64,000 bases of DNA, from contig NC_055996.1 in assembly GCF_018446385.1 (NCBI RefSeq), positions 48,406,365 to 48,470,364 on the forward strand, in the 5' to 3' direction. Below, piece after piece: positions 33,976 to 45,797 of this stretch. Under the pieces are notes generated by a model. It was not told the DNA's origin. It did no database searches and worked only from the letters and a program-made list of their open reading frames with translations. The number at the start of each line of letters is the position of its first letter. The stretch's first letter is position 1. This DNA comes from Zingiber officinale (taxonomy: Eukaryota; Streptophyta; Magnoliopsida; Zingiberales; Zingiberaceae). The position numbers were made by a program, and so were the translations under genes.

Positions 33976-35505
33976 TGTTGGTGCAACCTTAGGTCAAGGT
34001 TGACCTGGGTGACCCGACTCGAGTTGACTTGACTCGAGGTATATTTTGATGTTTGACAAGAATGGAGAAGTTATATTTTGATGTTTGACAAGAATAGGAA
34101 CTTGGGGGATTGTGGGTGCAACCTTTGGTCAAGGATGACCTGGTTGATCCGACTTGAGTTGACCTGATTCGAGAAAAGTCCAAGTATGGAGACTTGGCAC
34201 GGAAAAGTCCAAGCAAGGGAGCTTGGCACGGGAAAAGTCCAATCAGGGAGCTTGGCACGGGAAAAGTCCAAGTATGAAGACTTGGCACGGAAAAGTCCAA
34301 GCAGGGAGCTTGGCACGGGAAAAGTCCAAGCAGGGAGCTTGGCACGGGGAAAAGTCCAAGTATGGAAGCTTGGCATGGGAGGTCGGAGAGGGCTCGGTAG
34401 CTCGTTCTCTGAACTGGATGGAGTCGGAGAGGGCTCGGTAGCTCGTTCTCCGGACTAGGTCAGAGAGGGCTCGGTAGCTCGTTCTCTAGACCGGACGAAG
34501 TCAGAGAGGGATCGGTAGCTCGTTCTCCGGACTAAGTCAGAGAGGGCTCGGTAGCTCGTTCTTCGGACTAGGTCAGAGAGGGCTCGGTAGCTCGTTCTCT
34601 AGATCAGGAAGGCTTTAGGTTTAAGGCTGGGTAATTGGATCGGTCTGTTGACCGATCCAGTGAAACACTGGGTCATCTGATCGGTCTGTGGACCGATCAG
34701 TAACCACACAGAAACTTTCTGTGAGTAATCTGATCGGTCTGGTGACCGATCAGTAACAGACCGATCAGGGATCGCAACCAACTCTCTGTGAGAGTTGGGA
34801 TCGGTCTGGGGACCGATCAGCGTAGGGCCTGATCGGTCCCCTGACCGATCAGATCCACCCTGGACCGATCAGGGTGGAGCCTGATCGGTCCAGGTCTAGC
34901 CGTTGAGTCACAACGGCTAGATTTCTTCTTTGTCTTCTTCGCAGGTTGATATAAGGTGGAGGGCCTCTACTGTTGGGACCTCTCCTTGCCTACTCTTCTT
35001 CCTACTTGCGATCTGAGCTTTGCTGAGCTCTCCATTACTGAAGCTTTGTGTGAGCTTCCCTCGGCTGGGTTTCCAACTGGATAGTTGCTGCTGTGGTTGG
35101 CATCCGTGAAGTTGCTGCTTCATCAACAGTCGACGAGAAGGCAAGCAAACTAGTGTTTTTACATTCATATTGTTCTTGGCTTCTTGCTGTATTTCTTGTA
35201 CTCTGATCTTGCTGTTGCAAGAGATTGTGGCGAGGTTTCTCCACCCAGAAGGAGTTTTTATTAGCCGGTTTTCCGGGGTATCATCCACCGACGGATTGAT
35301 AGGATTCGTCCACCTTACGGACACGCCGAGGAGTAGGAGTATCATCTCCGAACCTCGTTATATCGTCGCGTTTGAGGTTTGATCTTCTCCATTTTTGTTT
35401 CTACTTTTTATTTCCACTGCGCTAACTCAAATTGTAGGAAGAAATGAGAATTTGGGGTCGGCTATTCACACCTCCCTCTCTAGCCGCTATCCGAAGGTCC
35501 TAACA
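33976..35505 (+). repeat. 3' LTR of element 2 (1530 bp)
   Basis: TGTTGGTGCAACC to GGTCCTAACA, then ATTTA. It is slightly shorter than the 5' copy (one hairpin unit and one palindrome fewer). A hairpin with arms CTAGCCGTTG and CAACGGCTAG lies at 34896-34920, upstream of a GATATAAGG TATA box (about 34948). Confidence 0.9.
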
Positions 35506-35896
35506 ATTTATTCCTGACGGTCACTGCATTCAGCTGTCTGGAGTCAATACATAACCTCATAGTGCCGTCCTTTTTCTTGACAAATAATACTGGAGAACCC
35601 CATGGAGAAACACTAGGGCGAATAAATCCCCTGTCTAAAAGCTCCTGGAGTTGAACCTTCAGCTCGTCCAACTCTTTTGGTGCCATACGGTAAGGAGCTT
35701 TCGATGCCGGTGTGGTCCCCAGAATCAGCTCAATAGCGAACTCCACTTGCCTTCTGTGAGGCAGACCTGGTAGCTCCTCTAGGAATACATCTGGGTACTC
35801 TCAGACCACCGGAACGTCGGAGAGCTGCGAACTACTACTGTCTTCAGTACTAATCAGAGATAATAGGAAACTGTGACAGCCGTGAGACAGCAGCTT
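35506..35896 (-). pseudogene. Gypsy F reverse transcriptase, first piece
   Basis: Minus-strand translation with [74 protein letters not shown] and [11 protein letters not shown], the N-terminal third of a Gypsy RT. Stops are present upstream. It is cut at 35506 by element 2 and continues at 29115. 35506-35510 is the right ATTTA duplication. Confidence 0.9.
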
Positions 35897-36300
35897 CTAC
35901 GCCTGGATCGCCGAAATAATCGAGATGCCGTCGTCTCTGATGCCAGTGAAACTCCACGAGGGTTGGTTCGGAGGCCGGAAGGTGACCACCCTCGTCTGGC
36001 AATCAACAGTAGCATGATATACTGATAGCCAATCCATGCCAAGTATGATATCAAACTCGACCATCTCCAATACTAAAAGATCTATCGTAAGTATCATGTT
36101 GCCAAAGTCTAACGGGCAACCTCTGACCTCCTGGGTGACATCTAAAGTATCACCGGACGGTAGGGAGACAGTCAGTCGCTGCAGTCTAAAAGTAGGTAAT
36201 CTACCAATCTCCCGCATAAAGGTACGGGATATAAAAGAATGCGAGCTACCAGTATCAATTAATATATCAGTGGAAAATGCATAAATGGAAATCGTACTGC
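35897..36300 (-). pseudogene. Gypsy F aspartic protease
   Basis: Minus-strand translation has FSTDILIDTGSSHSFISRTF with the catalytic DTGSS at 36242-36256, then GCPLDFGNM and VEFDIILGMDWLSVYHATVD. This is the retropepsin domain between gag and RT. It is in a different frame from gag (frameshift between 36664 and 36300) but in the same frame as RT piece one. Confidence 0.8.
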
Positions 36301-36663
36301 GGAAAATGGATCCATCAGCTCGCTGCGCATCCTCCCTGGTAATCGCATGAATACGTCCAGTCTCTGGCGGAGGAGGAGGTGGTAACGCTGTCAGCGGCTG
36401 CTGCAGCTGGGCAGAAGCCTGCCACTGAGGCCGTGCTGGATAATGTGCCAGAGAAGATTGAGAGGGCGGTGACTGGGCGGTGACTGATACTGTGCCGATG
36501 GCTGGGAATGAGTCTGGTACTAGCCTAGAGGCTAAGGCTACATCTGATACTTCCCCTACGTCAGATAATAAGGTCCTGGAACAGAACTCTGGGGTGCTAT
36601 GGAAGCACTGGAATACTCCTGTCCAAGCATGCCAAATGCCGCTGCTGCAGGTGAAGCTATCCC

Positions 36664-38211
36664 CTACTCACGATGTGAAGATTGGGCTTTCTGTCCTCCT
36701 CGATATGCCCCCGTCTGACTAGACTGTCCCCTCTGACCCGACCCTCCGGAAGCCGTGTACTGAGCCTTCAGCTGACAATCTCGGCTCTGGTGCCCAGGCA
36801 GTTTGCAATAAAAGCAAACTGGCTGTCCCAGAGAGCAGGCTGGGGTAAGGTGACCTCTGGACCCACATCGGAAATAGTGAGTATCGCTGGAAGGTGGTTG
36901 CCGGTTCTGCTGAGAAAACCGAGAACGTCCTGAAGAAGACCGCCCTGACTTCTGAGGCTTACGCAAGACCCCAGAAGTACCCTGACCTGGCCGATTGCGA
37001 CCACTCTGTTGTGGTGTAACCTGAGGCTGCTGGATCTGCCCATATGTCTGACCCGGTTGTTTCCTTTTCCTGTCTAGAAATGCTCTCTGCTACGCTGACT
37101 CAATCAATAGGGCTCTGTCTAAAGTCTCCAGATAGGATGTGGTACCAAGACCGGCAAGTCTTACTTGCAAATGTCCATCCAGCCCCTGAATGAACTGCTG
37201 CATACGCGAACTGTCCTCAGCAACAAGCTCTGGACAAAATCTGGCCAATCTGTCAAACTCTGCATTATACTCAGTCATTGTCCGATTGTTCTGTCGCAGA
37301 CTCAGGAAATCCTGCCGGCGAGCCATCTGATAAGCTCGTGGGAAGAAGCGGCTCTCAAAAGCCTCTCTAAATCTGGCCCAAGTGATGTTCTGCTCGCCGA
37401 TGATGGAATGCTGAGTAATCCACCAAGTGTCGGCCGCGTCCCATAAGTGAAAAGCAGCCAGCTCTGCTTTCTCCCACTCGGAGCAAGCCATATAGAAGAA
37501 AGTCCGCTCCATCATCTCTATCCATGATAGGGTCGCACTCGGATCAAGGTCTCCTCGGAAGAGTGTAAATCGACTCTTCATCGATTCTGCCAACACTGGA
37601 ATCCTGGCTCGTGTCACGACAATGTCAATGAGGTGCGTCAGAACGGATGCAAGAACTGGAGGAACCACTGGAGCTGATGCTACAGGTGGTACCGCTGAAT
37701 AGACCGGAGGAGGTACTCCCGGTACTAATGTATAGACTGGAGCATATGCCGCTGGTGGCACTGCAGGGTGGGCATAGGTGACTACAACTGGATGTACGGT
37801 AGGTAGTGGTACCGGATGTGGAGCAATCGATACCGCTGGTGCAGGTGCTGCTGGGTACACTGTAGGTACTGGGGGCACAGGTGCCACTGGTGTCGGGTAC
37901 ACTGTAGGTCCAGGTGGCGGTGGTGCCGAGTACGCCGTAGGCTGGACTGGAGCAGGTGCGGGGTATGCTGGTAGTACCCCTGGTAGTACCGGAAATACCG
38001 TAGGGATAGGTACACTCGGCACAGCCGAGGTAGGTACCTCTATAGAAGCCATCGGGGTCTGAGAGCCCGATGCGCCCGTAGTATCCTGAGTCTGTCCCTG
38101 ACTGACAGGCTCAACCCCAGTAGACATCTCTGGCAAATCCAGAGATCCCACGGTCCTCGTACGTGGCCGTCCAGCACCACGTCTCGCAGCAATACGAGTA
38201 TATATCCTCAT
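36664..38211 (-). pseudogene. Gypsy F gag with zinc knuckles (one stop)
   Basis: ATG 38211 (MRIYTRIAARRGAGRPRTRT). Residues of about 60-195 are a Pro/Val/Ala-rich low-complexity stretch of repeated YPAP, PPVYS and VPPV. The retrotransposon gag domain follows (FRGDLDPSATLSWIEMMERT, WARFREAFESRFFP, FCPELVAEDSSRMQQFIQGL). TAG at 37090-37092 interrupts the frame after ALLIESA, where CAG is expected. The same frame goes on to 36664 with two CCHC-like sequences, YFRCGSRGHLTPAC (first Cys lost) and CFYCKLPGHQSRDC. It would form the particle and bind RNA. Confidence 0.85.
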
Positions 38212-38653
38212 ATCGGTTAAGTTATAACACAGATATTACTACAAGTATAAACAATTACAAAATAACATCATACCTAATTGCTGTCTGGAGATGTTCCGTC
38301 GCTGTCCAGTCCCCATTTTACCTCGAAATTCCGTACAAGAAAATCATCGGAAATCCATACTAAAATCCAAAATGGAAGTCCAAAACATATACGTAATGAA
38401 AAACCCGTGCAACCAAAATAACTACCCAATTGACTCGCAAACTTGGGCTAGCAAAAAATATCCAGAATACTAAAAGAAGGTATCACACCCTGCTCTGATA
38501 CCAATTCCAATAAATTGGTATCAGATAAATCTCAAGATCCATAACACGAAAATCACAACAAGTATCGTCAAACCTTGGCGCTCTAATACCAAATAAATTG
38601 GTATCAGGTTATCCCAAATATCCAAAATACGAAAACAAAGATCGTAAAACCTG

Positions 38654-38665
38654 GCTCTGATACCA
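38654..38665 (-). other. Primer-binding site of Gypsy F
   Basis: GCTCTGATACCA on the plus strand is TGGTATCAGAGC on the minus strand, placed six bases after the 3' end of the 5' LTR (38672). A second GCTCTGATACCA lies at about 38493, in the leader. Confidence 0.85.
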
Positions 38666-38671
38666 CTAAAT

Positions 38672-41534
38672 TGTCACGCCCCAGAGGAGTCCCTGTCCGA
38701 AGAAATTTCGGCAGCATCTCCCCTGTACGACGGACAATCTGAAACTTTACTATATCACCATATACCTCAGCCACATGCGGCTGGAATAAATAACAATAAT
38801 AAACAAACCACAACATATAGACATCCACGCAGTTTAATAAGCAATGATAATAAGACTCAAAATCTACCCTACTCAACTACACCCATAAAACATATATCCG
38901 ACGATCAAATCAACTTACCTCTTCTACCATCTAGGCAGGCATGTAGTAATACAAATCCAAATCCAAACCCATCGATAAGTAAAAACAAATCCAAACACAA
39001 GATCCAAGTATCAAAACGTAACAAGTCTAAATACAGTCTAATAAAGAAAACCACAAGATCAATGCTCGTCCTCGTGGACTGCAGGGGACTAGCGACTGGG
39101 GCTCTCTCTCCTGACAGCATTAACCTGAAAATAATAACGGAGGCGGGGGTGAGTCCAACGCTCAGCGGGTAACAACTGATATACATAGTAAGGAAATAAC
39201 ATCTAGCACTAATCATGCGTACAGTCTCCTGACGTAATAAAGGTAAATGCAAACTGAAATAAACAGGAGAATACTGTACTAACCAGGACCTGGTACAAGG
39301 AATAACAGTCCGAGAGGTATAGAAATCCTGTATGCATGTCAACCGTGGCCATCCAACCAAAATGTAACAAATAAATGCAGCAAACACAATCACAAGAAAT
39401 AAATGCATCAATGCGTATGATGCCAATGATGCATCCTGGTCACCTCTGACACCAGTCAACCATCTCACACACAATAGTGAGACAGAGTGGGTAGGGCTGT
39501 AACAACCATGCACTCTGTCGTCACTGCTCCTGATGAGTGACCGAGTGGACGGGATGCTGTCGGAGTACACCTATCCTCCTACCCCAAATCATAAATGGGG
39601 GAGCTCAATGCTCTCATCTCCCGGTACACGATGACGGGGTGGAATCTCTGCCGGCTACCACGCTGCGTCACACTACCCATGAGCGGACCAACGAAGCCAA
39701 ACAAAGTCCCTGCTGTAACACACTCTGCCTGAATCGACCACTAACCCATGAGTGGTGGTGTGTGCAGATCCATGTAACTGGCGATGTGCTCAACAATAAT
39801 GGAGCAGACTATCGCACAACATGCAATTATGTGAATGGTGCATGGCACTACCCATGTAAATATCCTGAGCTAAACCATATATATATAGAAGGTGCACCAT
39901 AGGTCAATGAATCAGATCAAAGGTACACAGATCAGATAAGGTATAAAACCTAGGTCCTGAACATGGTGAAGTATGGTATATCACTACCCCCTATAAACAT
40001 GTATAAGCAGGTAAGAAATAACATGAGATGCAAAACAAGTATCAACTAAGCATGTAACAAGTATCGGGTAGTGACTAACCGAAACAGATAAGAAACATAA
40101 TTATTGTAATTTGTTAAATTCACTACTATGCATATCAAACGACATAAAGTCAGAAGTACCGCCTCCAATAGGAATGTCCAAATCCGACATCGAGATACTC
40201 GTCTCACGTCAAAGTCCTGTATCCAATAGATATACGAATATTTAGCTAAATTCCTATAAATAGATAAATAAATTCTTTAACCCTAAATTAGGGCAAAACC
40301 CTAATTTCAAAAACACATAAACCTAATCAACATACACATGATCGTCCAACTACAAAACATATCAAATTCCTGTGTACGTTCCTACAATTGAAACAAGTCC
40401 TCTATTCCTTACCTCAACACTAAACCTCTCCGGTTAAATCACAGCTAGACAGGTCAGTCGCCAGAAACTGCTAGAAACCCAAGTAAAGCCCTACAATTCA
40501 CTGTCCGAATCATAAAATCGGGTTCAAGAAATTAATTTCCAAAAGATACCCCAAATTTCTAGAATAACCTAAGCACCTTACCTTACTTCTCAGCAGGGAT
40601 GTTGCTGCCGGAGAAAGGTAGCCACTGGAAGGTAACTGCCAGACCCAAGACAATCCACAACAAGTCTTATTTCACGTTACGATCACACTTACAACACCAT
40701 AGCAAGTCCTGTTGGAAATTCTTCCTCACTGTCCGTTCAAGATGAGATCATAAATAAAAAAATACCAAATTAACAACCTACCTCCAAAAATCACTGCTAG
40801 GGAACGGAAGGGGACACCAATGCTTGGGTTGCTGCTCCTAACCGAAGACTAACTTAAGCTTCTGGATTCCGGCGATCTAGGGCACAGGAGTTGAAGCTTG
40901 GCCGAAGGGATGGGATCGGGTGGCAATCAGAGGAGAAGAAACTCCGTGATGCTTGGGGTGGCCACCGATTGAACTTCAAGAGTTGCTTCGACCATCGGCG
41001 TTGGAGGAAATTGGTGCTGGCAGTGGTAAGATTCAGCTAGGGCACATGAATTCGACGGCGCTGGTCGGCACTATTTCGTGCGGTGTCGATTGTGCTGGTG
41101 GCTCAGAGAAGAAGGGAAGGAGACGGGGCCGAGTAGAGAGGTTAGGGCACGAAAGCAGGGGAAGAGGATTGGCTCGGCGCCGGCACCTAGGGCAAAATCG
41201 GTGAGAAGAGGGGAGACTTCCCTTGGCCACGGCTTGTACTCGAGGGAGAAGGAAACCGCCGGTTAGGGAAGAACGGTCGCGAGGGGGAGAAGGCGCGGGG
41301 AACGGCTCGGCACGGGTTGGCGGAGAAAAGGAATAAGAAAAAAAAAAAGCGAGAATAAAAAGGAAAAGAAAAATAACTTTTCCTCGCTTAAATGGGGTAG
41401 CCTAAACAGGCTTTCCCGAGCCCCGTTTTTATCCCCGTTAACTCATCCATACGAGCTCCAAAAAATTCCCGAAAAATTTCTAAAAATTCCAAAAAATTCC
41501 CTTATTAATATTCACCTATTTTCGGTATTTTACA
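38672..41534 (-). repeat. 5' LTR of Gypsy F (2863 bp)
   Basis: Begins TGTAAAATACCGAAAATAGG at 41534 on the minus strand and ends at GGGGCGTGACA (38672). Nearly collinear with 25629-28494. 41535-41539 is the right ATGAT duplication. Confidence 0.95.
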
Positions 41535-41539
41535 ATGAT

Positions 41540-42430
41540 GATGTTGGCGTATCTGAGGACATTGATGATAGAGTTTCTAGTGGCAAATCTGGTCATGCTA
41601 GAATTGGTGGTAGAAGAGGAAGAATGAATGATTATGTTGATAGAAACTTGGGAAATATCAAGATAAAGATTCCTTCATTTCAAGGTAAAAGTGATCCAGA
41701 TGTATATTTGGAGTGGGAAAAAAGTTGAATTAGTGTTTGATTGTCACAACTACTCTGAAGAGAAGAACGTAAAACTAGTTGCTGTTGAATTTATTGATTA
41801 TGCTTTTATTTGGTGGGATCAAATTATTCTAAGTAGGAGAAGAAACAACGAGAGACCCGTTAGCACTTAGGAAGAGATGAAATCTATTATGAGAAAGAGG
41901 TTCGTGCCATCACATTACTATCGAGATTTGTACCAACGATTACAAAGTCTAACCCAAGGATTCAAAACTGTGGAGGAATATCATAAGGAGATGGAGATTG
42001 CCATGATTCGAGCCAATGTGGAGGAGGACCGAGAAGCAAACATGGCAAGATTTTTACAAGGTTTGAATTCAGAAATTGCAAATGTAGTGGAGTCGCAACA
42101 TTATGTGGAGTTGGAAGATATGATGTATATGTCCATGAAAGTTGAAAGGCAACTCAAAAGGAAGGGTTCAATCAAGCATGGTCAAAATTCATCCACTTGG
42201 AAATCTAGTTGGAACAAAAGAGATGATAAATTTGCATCAAAGAGTAAGACCAAGTTTTTGAAGAATAAAGATGCTGGTTCACCATTGGTCAAAGGTTAAG
42301 AACCTATCCATTCTTCAAGAAATAAAGATATTAAATGCTTTAAATATTTGGGAAGAGGACATATTGCTTCACAATGTCCAAACAAAAGAATTATTCTTTT
42401 GAAAGAAAATGGTGATATTGAAACTGAGTG
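41540..42430 (+). pseudogene. Gypsy D gag, C-terminal part and zinc knuckle
   Basis: Continues 25419-25628. Recognisable in order: GNIKIKIPSFQGKSDPDVYL, EWEKK (frame broken in the A run at 41727-41733), VFDCHNYSEE, IWWDQIILS, a Trp codon changed to TAG before EEMKSIMRKRFVP at 41877, then YRDLYQRLQSLTQGFKTVEE, FLQGLNSEIANVVE and a basic tail to TAA 42297. The same frame then gives a knuckle CFKYLGRGHIASQC with the second Cys replaced by Tyr, ending at TGA near 42430. It is a Gypsy gag of the chromovirus kind, non-functional. Confidence 0.8.
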
Positions 42431-42647
42431 AGTCCGAAGATGATAATGTCGTGCCACCATTGATGGAAAATGATGTAGAAGAGTATTCTATCGAAGGTGA
42501 ATCCCTTGTCACTAGGCATGCTTTAAATGTGCAAGTGAAGGAAGAAGATGAAGAACAACAAGACAACATATTTCATACCCGTTGCCACATCAAAGACAAG
42601 GTATGTAGTATGATTATAGATGGGGGAAGTTGCACTAATGTTGTTAG
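42431..42647 (+). pseudogene. Gypsy D protease start (fragment)
   Basis: In the +1 frame: SESEDDNVVPPLMENDVEEY, then RCHIKDKVCSMIIDGGSCTN with the protease IIDGGSCTNV site near 42611. It stops at the TGTTGGAGG start of LTR E. The rest of pol is absent here. Confidence 0.7.
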
Positions 42648-43375
42648 TGTTGGAGGAATCCCAATGGTCCGTGGGACCATGTGTTTTGGTATTTGGGCAA
42701 AGGGTTTAAGTTAGGTTCACTCTTGTTATTTGATATGTGTATGTGAGTGTGCAGGTATGCAGGATACACATGTGACTCAGGTTGATGGCTTCGGGTCTGG
42801 TGAAGGATAGAGCATCCGAGGGACCGTGGACAAGGCAGCGAGGACAAGGGCTGAGGGAAGCGACTTCGAGGCATACGAGAAGGATGACATTGGGGACGAG
42901 CCACGAGCTTGAATGCATCTGAGGGACGAGAGCCAAAGGAAGTAGGCTTGAAGGCAAGAGGTCAAGGCTGCAAAGAAGCGTCAAGTGAGTCATAAGGGTG
43001 AGGGTACGAGTGCATGAGAGATTGTACTCGGAGTAAAATCCTAGTTTTAGGGTTTTACTGTAGCGTTAATGCAGTAGTACTATAGCGTTACTGCAGAAGT
43101 ACTGTAGCGTTACTATAGTAGTCGACTGCATGTTCTAGCAGTCGATTAGTACAGTCGACCGTGCAGTCGATTGGGAGCGAACAGAATGTTTCTGTTCGTT
43201 CGGTCAGTGTGGAGCAGTTGACTGGTATCGAGCCGTTGGGATGTAACGGTCGAATTTCCACAGAGGGCAGTCAACTGCTAGTTTTAGCAGTCGACTGGTA
43301 AGCGGGGTTTTCAACCCGCGGGCTATATAACCAAAGTTTGGGAGCTTGGTTAGAGCTGACGAAATTATTGGTGGT
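42648..43375 (+). mobile_element. LTR E: fragment of another LTR element
   Basis: Starts TGTTGGAGGAATCCCAATGG where Gypsy D breaks off. It has repeats of TACTGTAGCGTTACTGCAG type (43070-43120), an array of AGTCGACT-related palindromes (43118-43300), a CCGTT/AACGG hairpin (43233-43249) and a TATA box CTATATAAC (43323-43331). Copia A cuts it at 43376, 45 bases after the TATA box. No second copy or internal region is in the window. Confidence 0.6.
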
Positions 43376-45797
43376 TGTTAGAGTGTATACTAAAAGCCTA
43401 GCTTTTGTAAACATTTATTTTGTAATAAAGAATCATTTTTGGTCAAAAATATCTACATTTATGTAGTTGTTCAATTAATTTATATCGTAGATAACATGGT
43501 GTGTGGTGTCACACACAGAAGATCATGTTATCGGTTCTTTATAAATTATAATAGTTGCTCACGACTAAGATGGAAAGGAGCAAACCGTTGGAATAGTCAT
43601 AGTATAATTAAGTATTAGTTTATCTTGACTAATGAATTACACTAGTGCACTCTAAGTGTATTGAGTAGGACTATTTTAGGTAAGTTATTTTTATACTGAC
43701 TAAATAAAAGAACTAGATCTTAGTTATTATGGAAGTGTGTGCTCTTAATCCTAATATAATAACAAGCACATATATTTAGTATTTATTTCTTTAACTTATC
43801 AAAGGGTGAGATTTAGCTCAATAAATCAATAGGCCCGATAAGTTGGGAAATGATATTACTTATAGTGTGTGTTGTTGACTATAGAAGAAATCTGTGTCCT
43901 AGTTATCTAGGTTGAGAATGTCCCCAAGAGGAGCTCATAAAGATTGTCATGTTAAACCCTGCAGGTAGACTTAGTCCGACATGACAATGAGGTTGAGTGG
44001 TACTACTCTTGGAGCTAGATATTAATTAAGTGAGTTGTCGATAACTTACTTAATTAGTGGTCATTCATTATCTTAAACACAGGGAGACTAACACACTCAT
44101 GATAAGAAGGAGCCCATAATGTAATTTGGGATTGATGCGGTAGTGCAATAATAACTCTCTAGTGGAATGAGTTATTATTGATGAACTTGAGTTGTGTGTT
44201 CGGGCCGAACACGGGATACTCAAGCTCATCAGAACGTTGAAACCAATTTCTCCTCTAGGTCCCTGCCGTAGCCTCATTAATGCCTCTAATCCACTCATGA
44301 AAAGCCCATCTTGATGTCCAAGAAGGGGCCGACCCATGGCTTGGTGACCAAGCCAAAGGGGCCGGCCATAATCTCCTTAAGGTGGCCGACCACAAGAAGT
44401 TTGAAGGGTGCCAGCCACATATTTCAAATAAGGAGGGGTGTTTTAAATTTTTAAAATATTCTCTTTGTAGATATCTACAAGTTTTAAAAGAGAGATTTTA
44501 AAATATAAAACTTTCTTTATTTGAATTAGGCCATATGGTTTAAAAGAAAATTTAAAAGTTTTAAAAATTTTCTTTTTTAACCATCCTCATGGTTTTTAGG
44601 AAAAAGGAAGAAAAGTTTTAAAATTGAAATTTTCTATTTTTGTAACCATGTTAAAAAAGAAAATTTTAGAAGAGAAGTTTTAAATTTTAAAACTTGATTT
44701 TAATTTTTAAAACTTTCCCTTTTTAACATCCACATTAGGAAATTAAAAAGAGAGCTTGTAAAATTTTATAAGAGTTTTCCTTCTTTGCTTATAACATTTT
44801 TACAAGAGTATTTATTTCCTTTTAAGGGGCCGGCCACCCTTGCTTGGTGCCCAAGCAAAGGGCCGGCCAAATCAATAAATCATCCAATCAATGATTTGAT
44901 GATTGAATCAATCAATAGGAATTAAAAGGAAAAATAAAAGGGGAAAAGGAAAAACAAGAGGAAGATTTTAATTTTTGTAAAAAGTCTTTCCTTATTTGTC
45001 TTGGGCAAGTAATATAAAAGAAGGGAAGGGGAGACCTCATGAGATAACAATTCTTATTCTCTTGTTGGTGATCCTCTTGTGGTCGGTCCTCTCTCCCTCT
45101 CTTTTCCCCTTGCTCTCTTTTGCTCCTTGGTGGTGGTGGTGGCCGAATACTAGAAGGAAGAAGAGGCTTTTAGGTGGTGTTCATCTTGGAGGATCGTCGC
45201 CCACTCGATGTCCAAGGCGAGGCGAGGAATACGGCAGAAGATCTTGAGGTTATTAGCATACAAAGAAGAGGTATAACTAGTAATTACTTTTCCGCATCAT
45301 ACTAGTTCTTCTTTGTTAGAATTCCAAACACAAGAGGCATTAGATTCTAGTTTTTCGAATTTGTTATTCGAGTTTGTGTTTTCTTTATTTTTTGAATTTG
45401 TGATTCGATTATTCCTTTTGGTTAAACCTAGAGTTATATAAGGAAATTAAATATTAGCTTTCCTTGAAAGGTTTTGTCTAGGTGGTGGTGGATGCTCCCA
45501 TACCCAAGAAGGCCATGTGCCTTGCCATGTAGTCTTGGAAGCCAATTTTGGAAATTAATATTTAATTGAATTTATAACATAGGTTGATTTGGATCAATAG
45601 TGTTAAGTTCTGCTTGCGATCCAAATCTAAACCATTAAGAACAGATAAGTTAAATTTGGAATCAATAATGTTAAGTTCCGTTTGCGATTCCTAATTTAAC
45701 TTCTAAAGAACACAATAGGTTGTTTAGGAAAGATTCGACACTTGTACAAAATTTTTGTACAATGGAACCGGTACGATCTTCCTAGGACCAACCAACA
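43376..45797 (+). repeat. 5' LTR of Copia A (2422 bp)
   Basis: TGTTAGAGTGTATACTAAAAG to GACCAACCAACA. TATA-like AATATAAAAG at about 45010, GGCCGGCC motifs near 44335-44380 and 44827-44870. Matches 50878-52496 closely. Confidence 0.9.

Larger units (their letters stand above)
29116..35505 (+). mobile_element. Element 2: non-autonomous gag-only LTR retrotransposon
   Basis: A complete 6.39-kb relative of element 1 with LTRs 29116-30684 and 33976-35505, PBS 30687-30698, gag-like frame 30747-32221, PPT 33962-33975 and ATTTA duplications. It lies in the RT coding region of Gypsy F, on the opposite strand. Its leader goes directly from PBS to ACACCCGGGGGAGCAC, without the extra block of element 1. 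No pol gene. It is the innermost and so youngest of the layers D, F and element 2. Confidence 0.9.
25629..41534 (-). mobile_element. Gypsy element F (minus strand), pol-truncated, split by element 2
   Basis: Two LTRs of about 2.86 kb (38672-41534 is the 5' LTR, 25629-28494 the 3' LTR), PBS, PPT and an ATGAT duplication define a complete insertion. Its reading frame on the minus strand gives gag, two zinc-knuckle sequences, protease and the first half of reverse transcriptase. The rest of RT, RNase H, integrase and any chromodomain are missing; only about 400 bp of non-coding sequence lie between the RT break and the PPT. Without element 2 it measures about 9.5 kb. LTR length and the CMR/Tekay-like pol sequence suggest a Del/Tekay relative, but that is inference. 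It sits inside gag of Gypsy D. Confidence 0.9.

Noticed and set aside
37778-38062. Gly/Thr/Val-rich plus-strand frame of 94 codons
   Set aside because: Antisense of the Pro/Val-rich low-complexity stretch of the Gypsy F gag.
42644-42993. Three overlapping minus-strand frames in LTR E
   Set aside because: No domain, all within the LTR fragment, and mutually incompatible.
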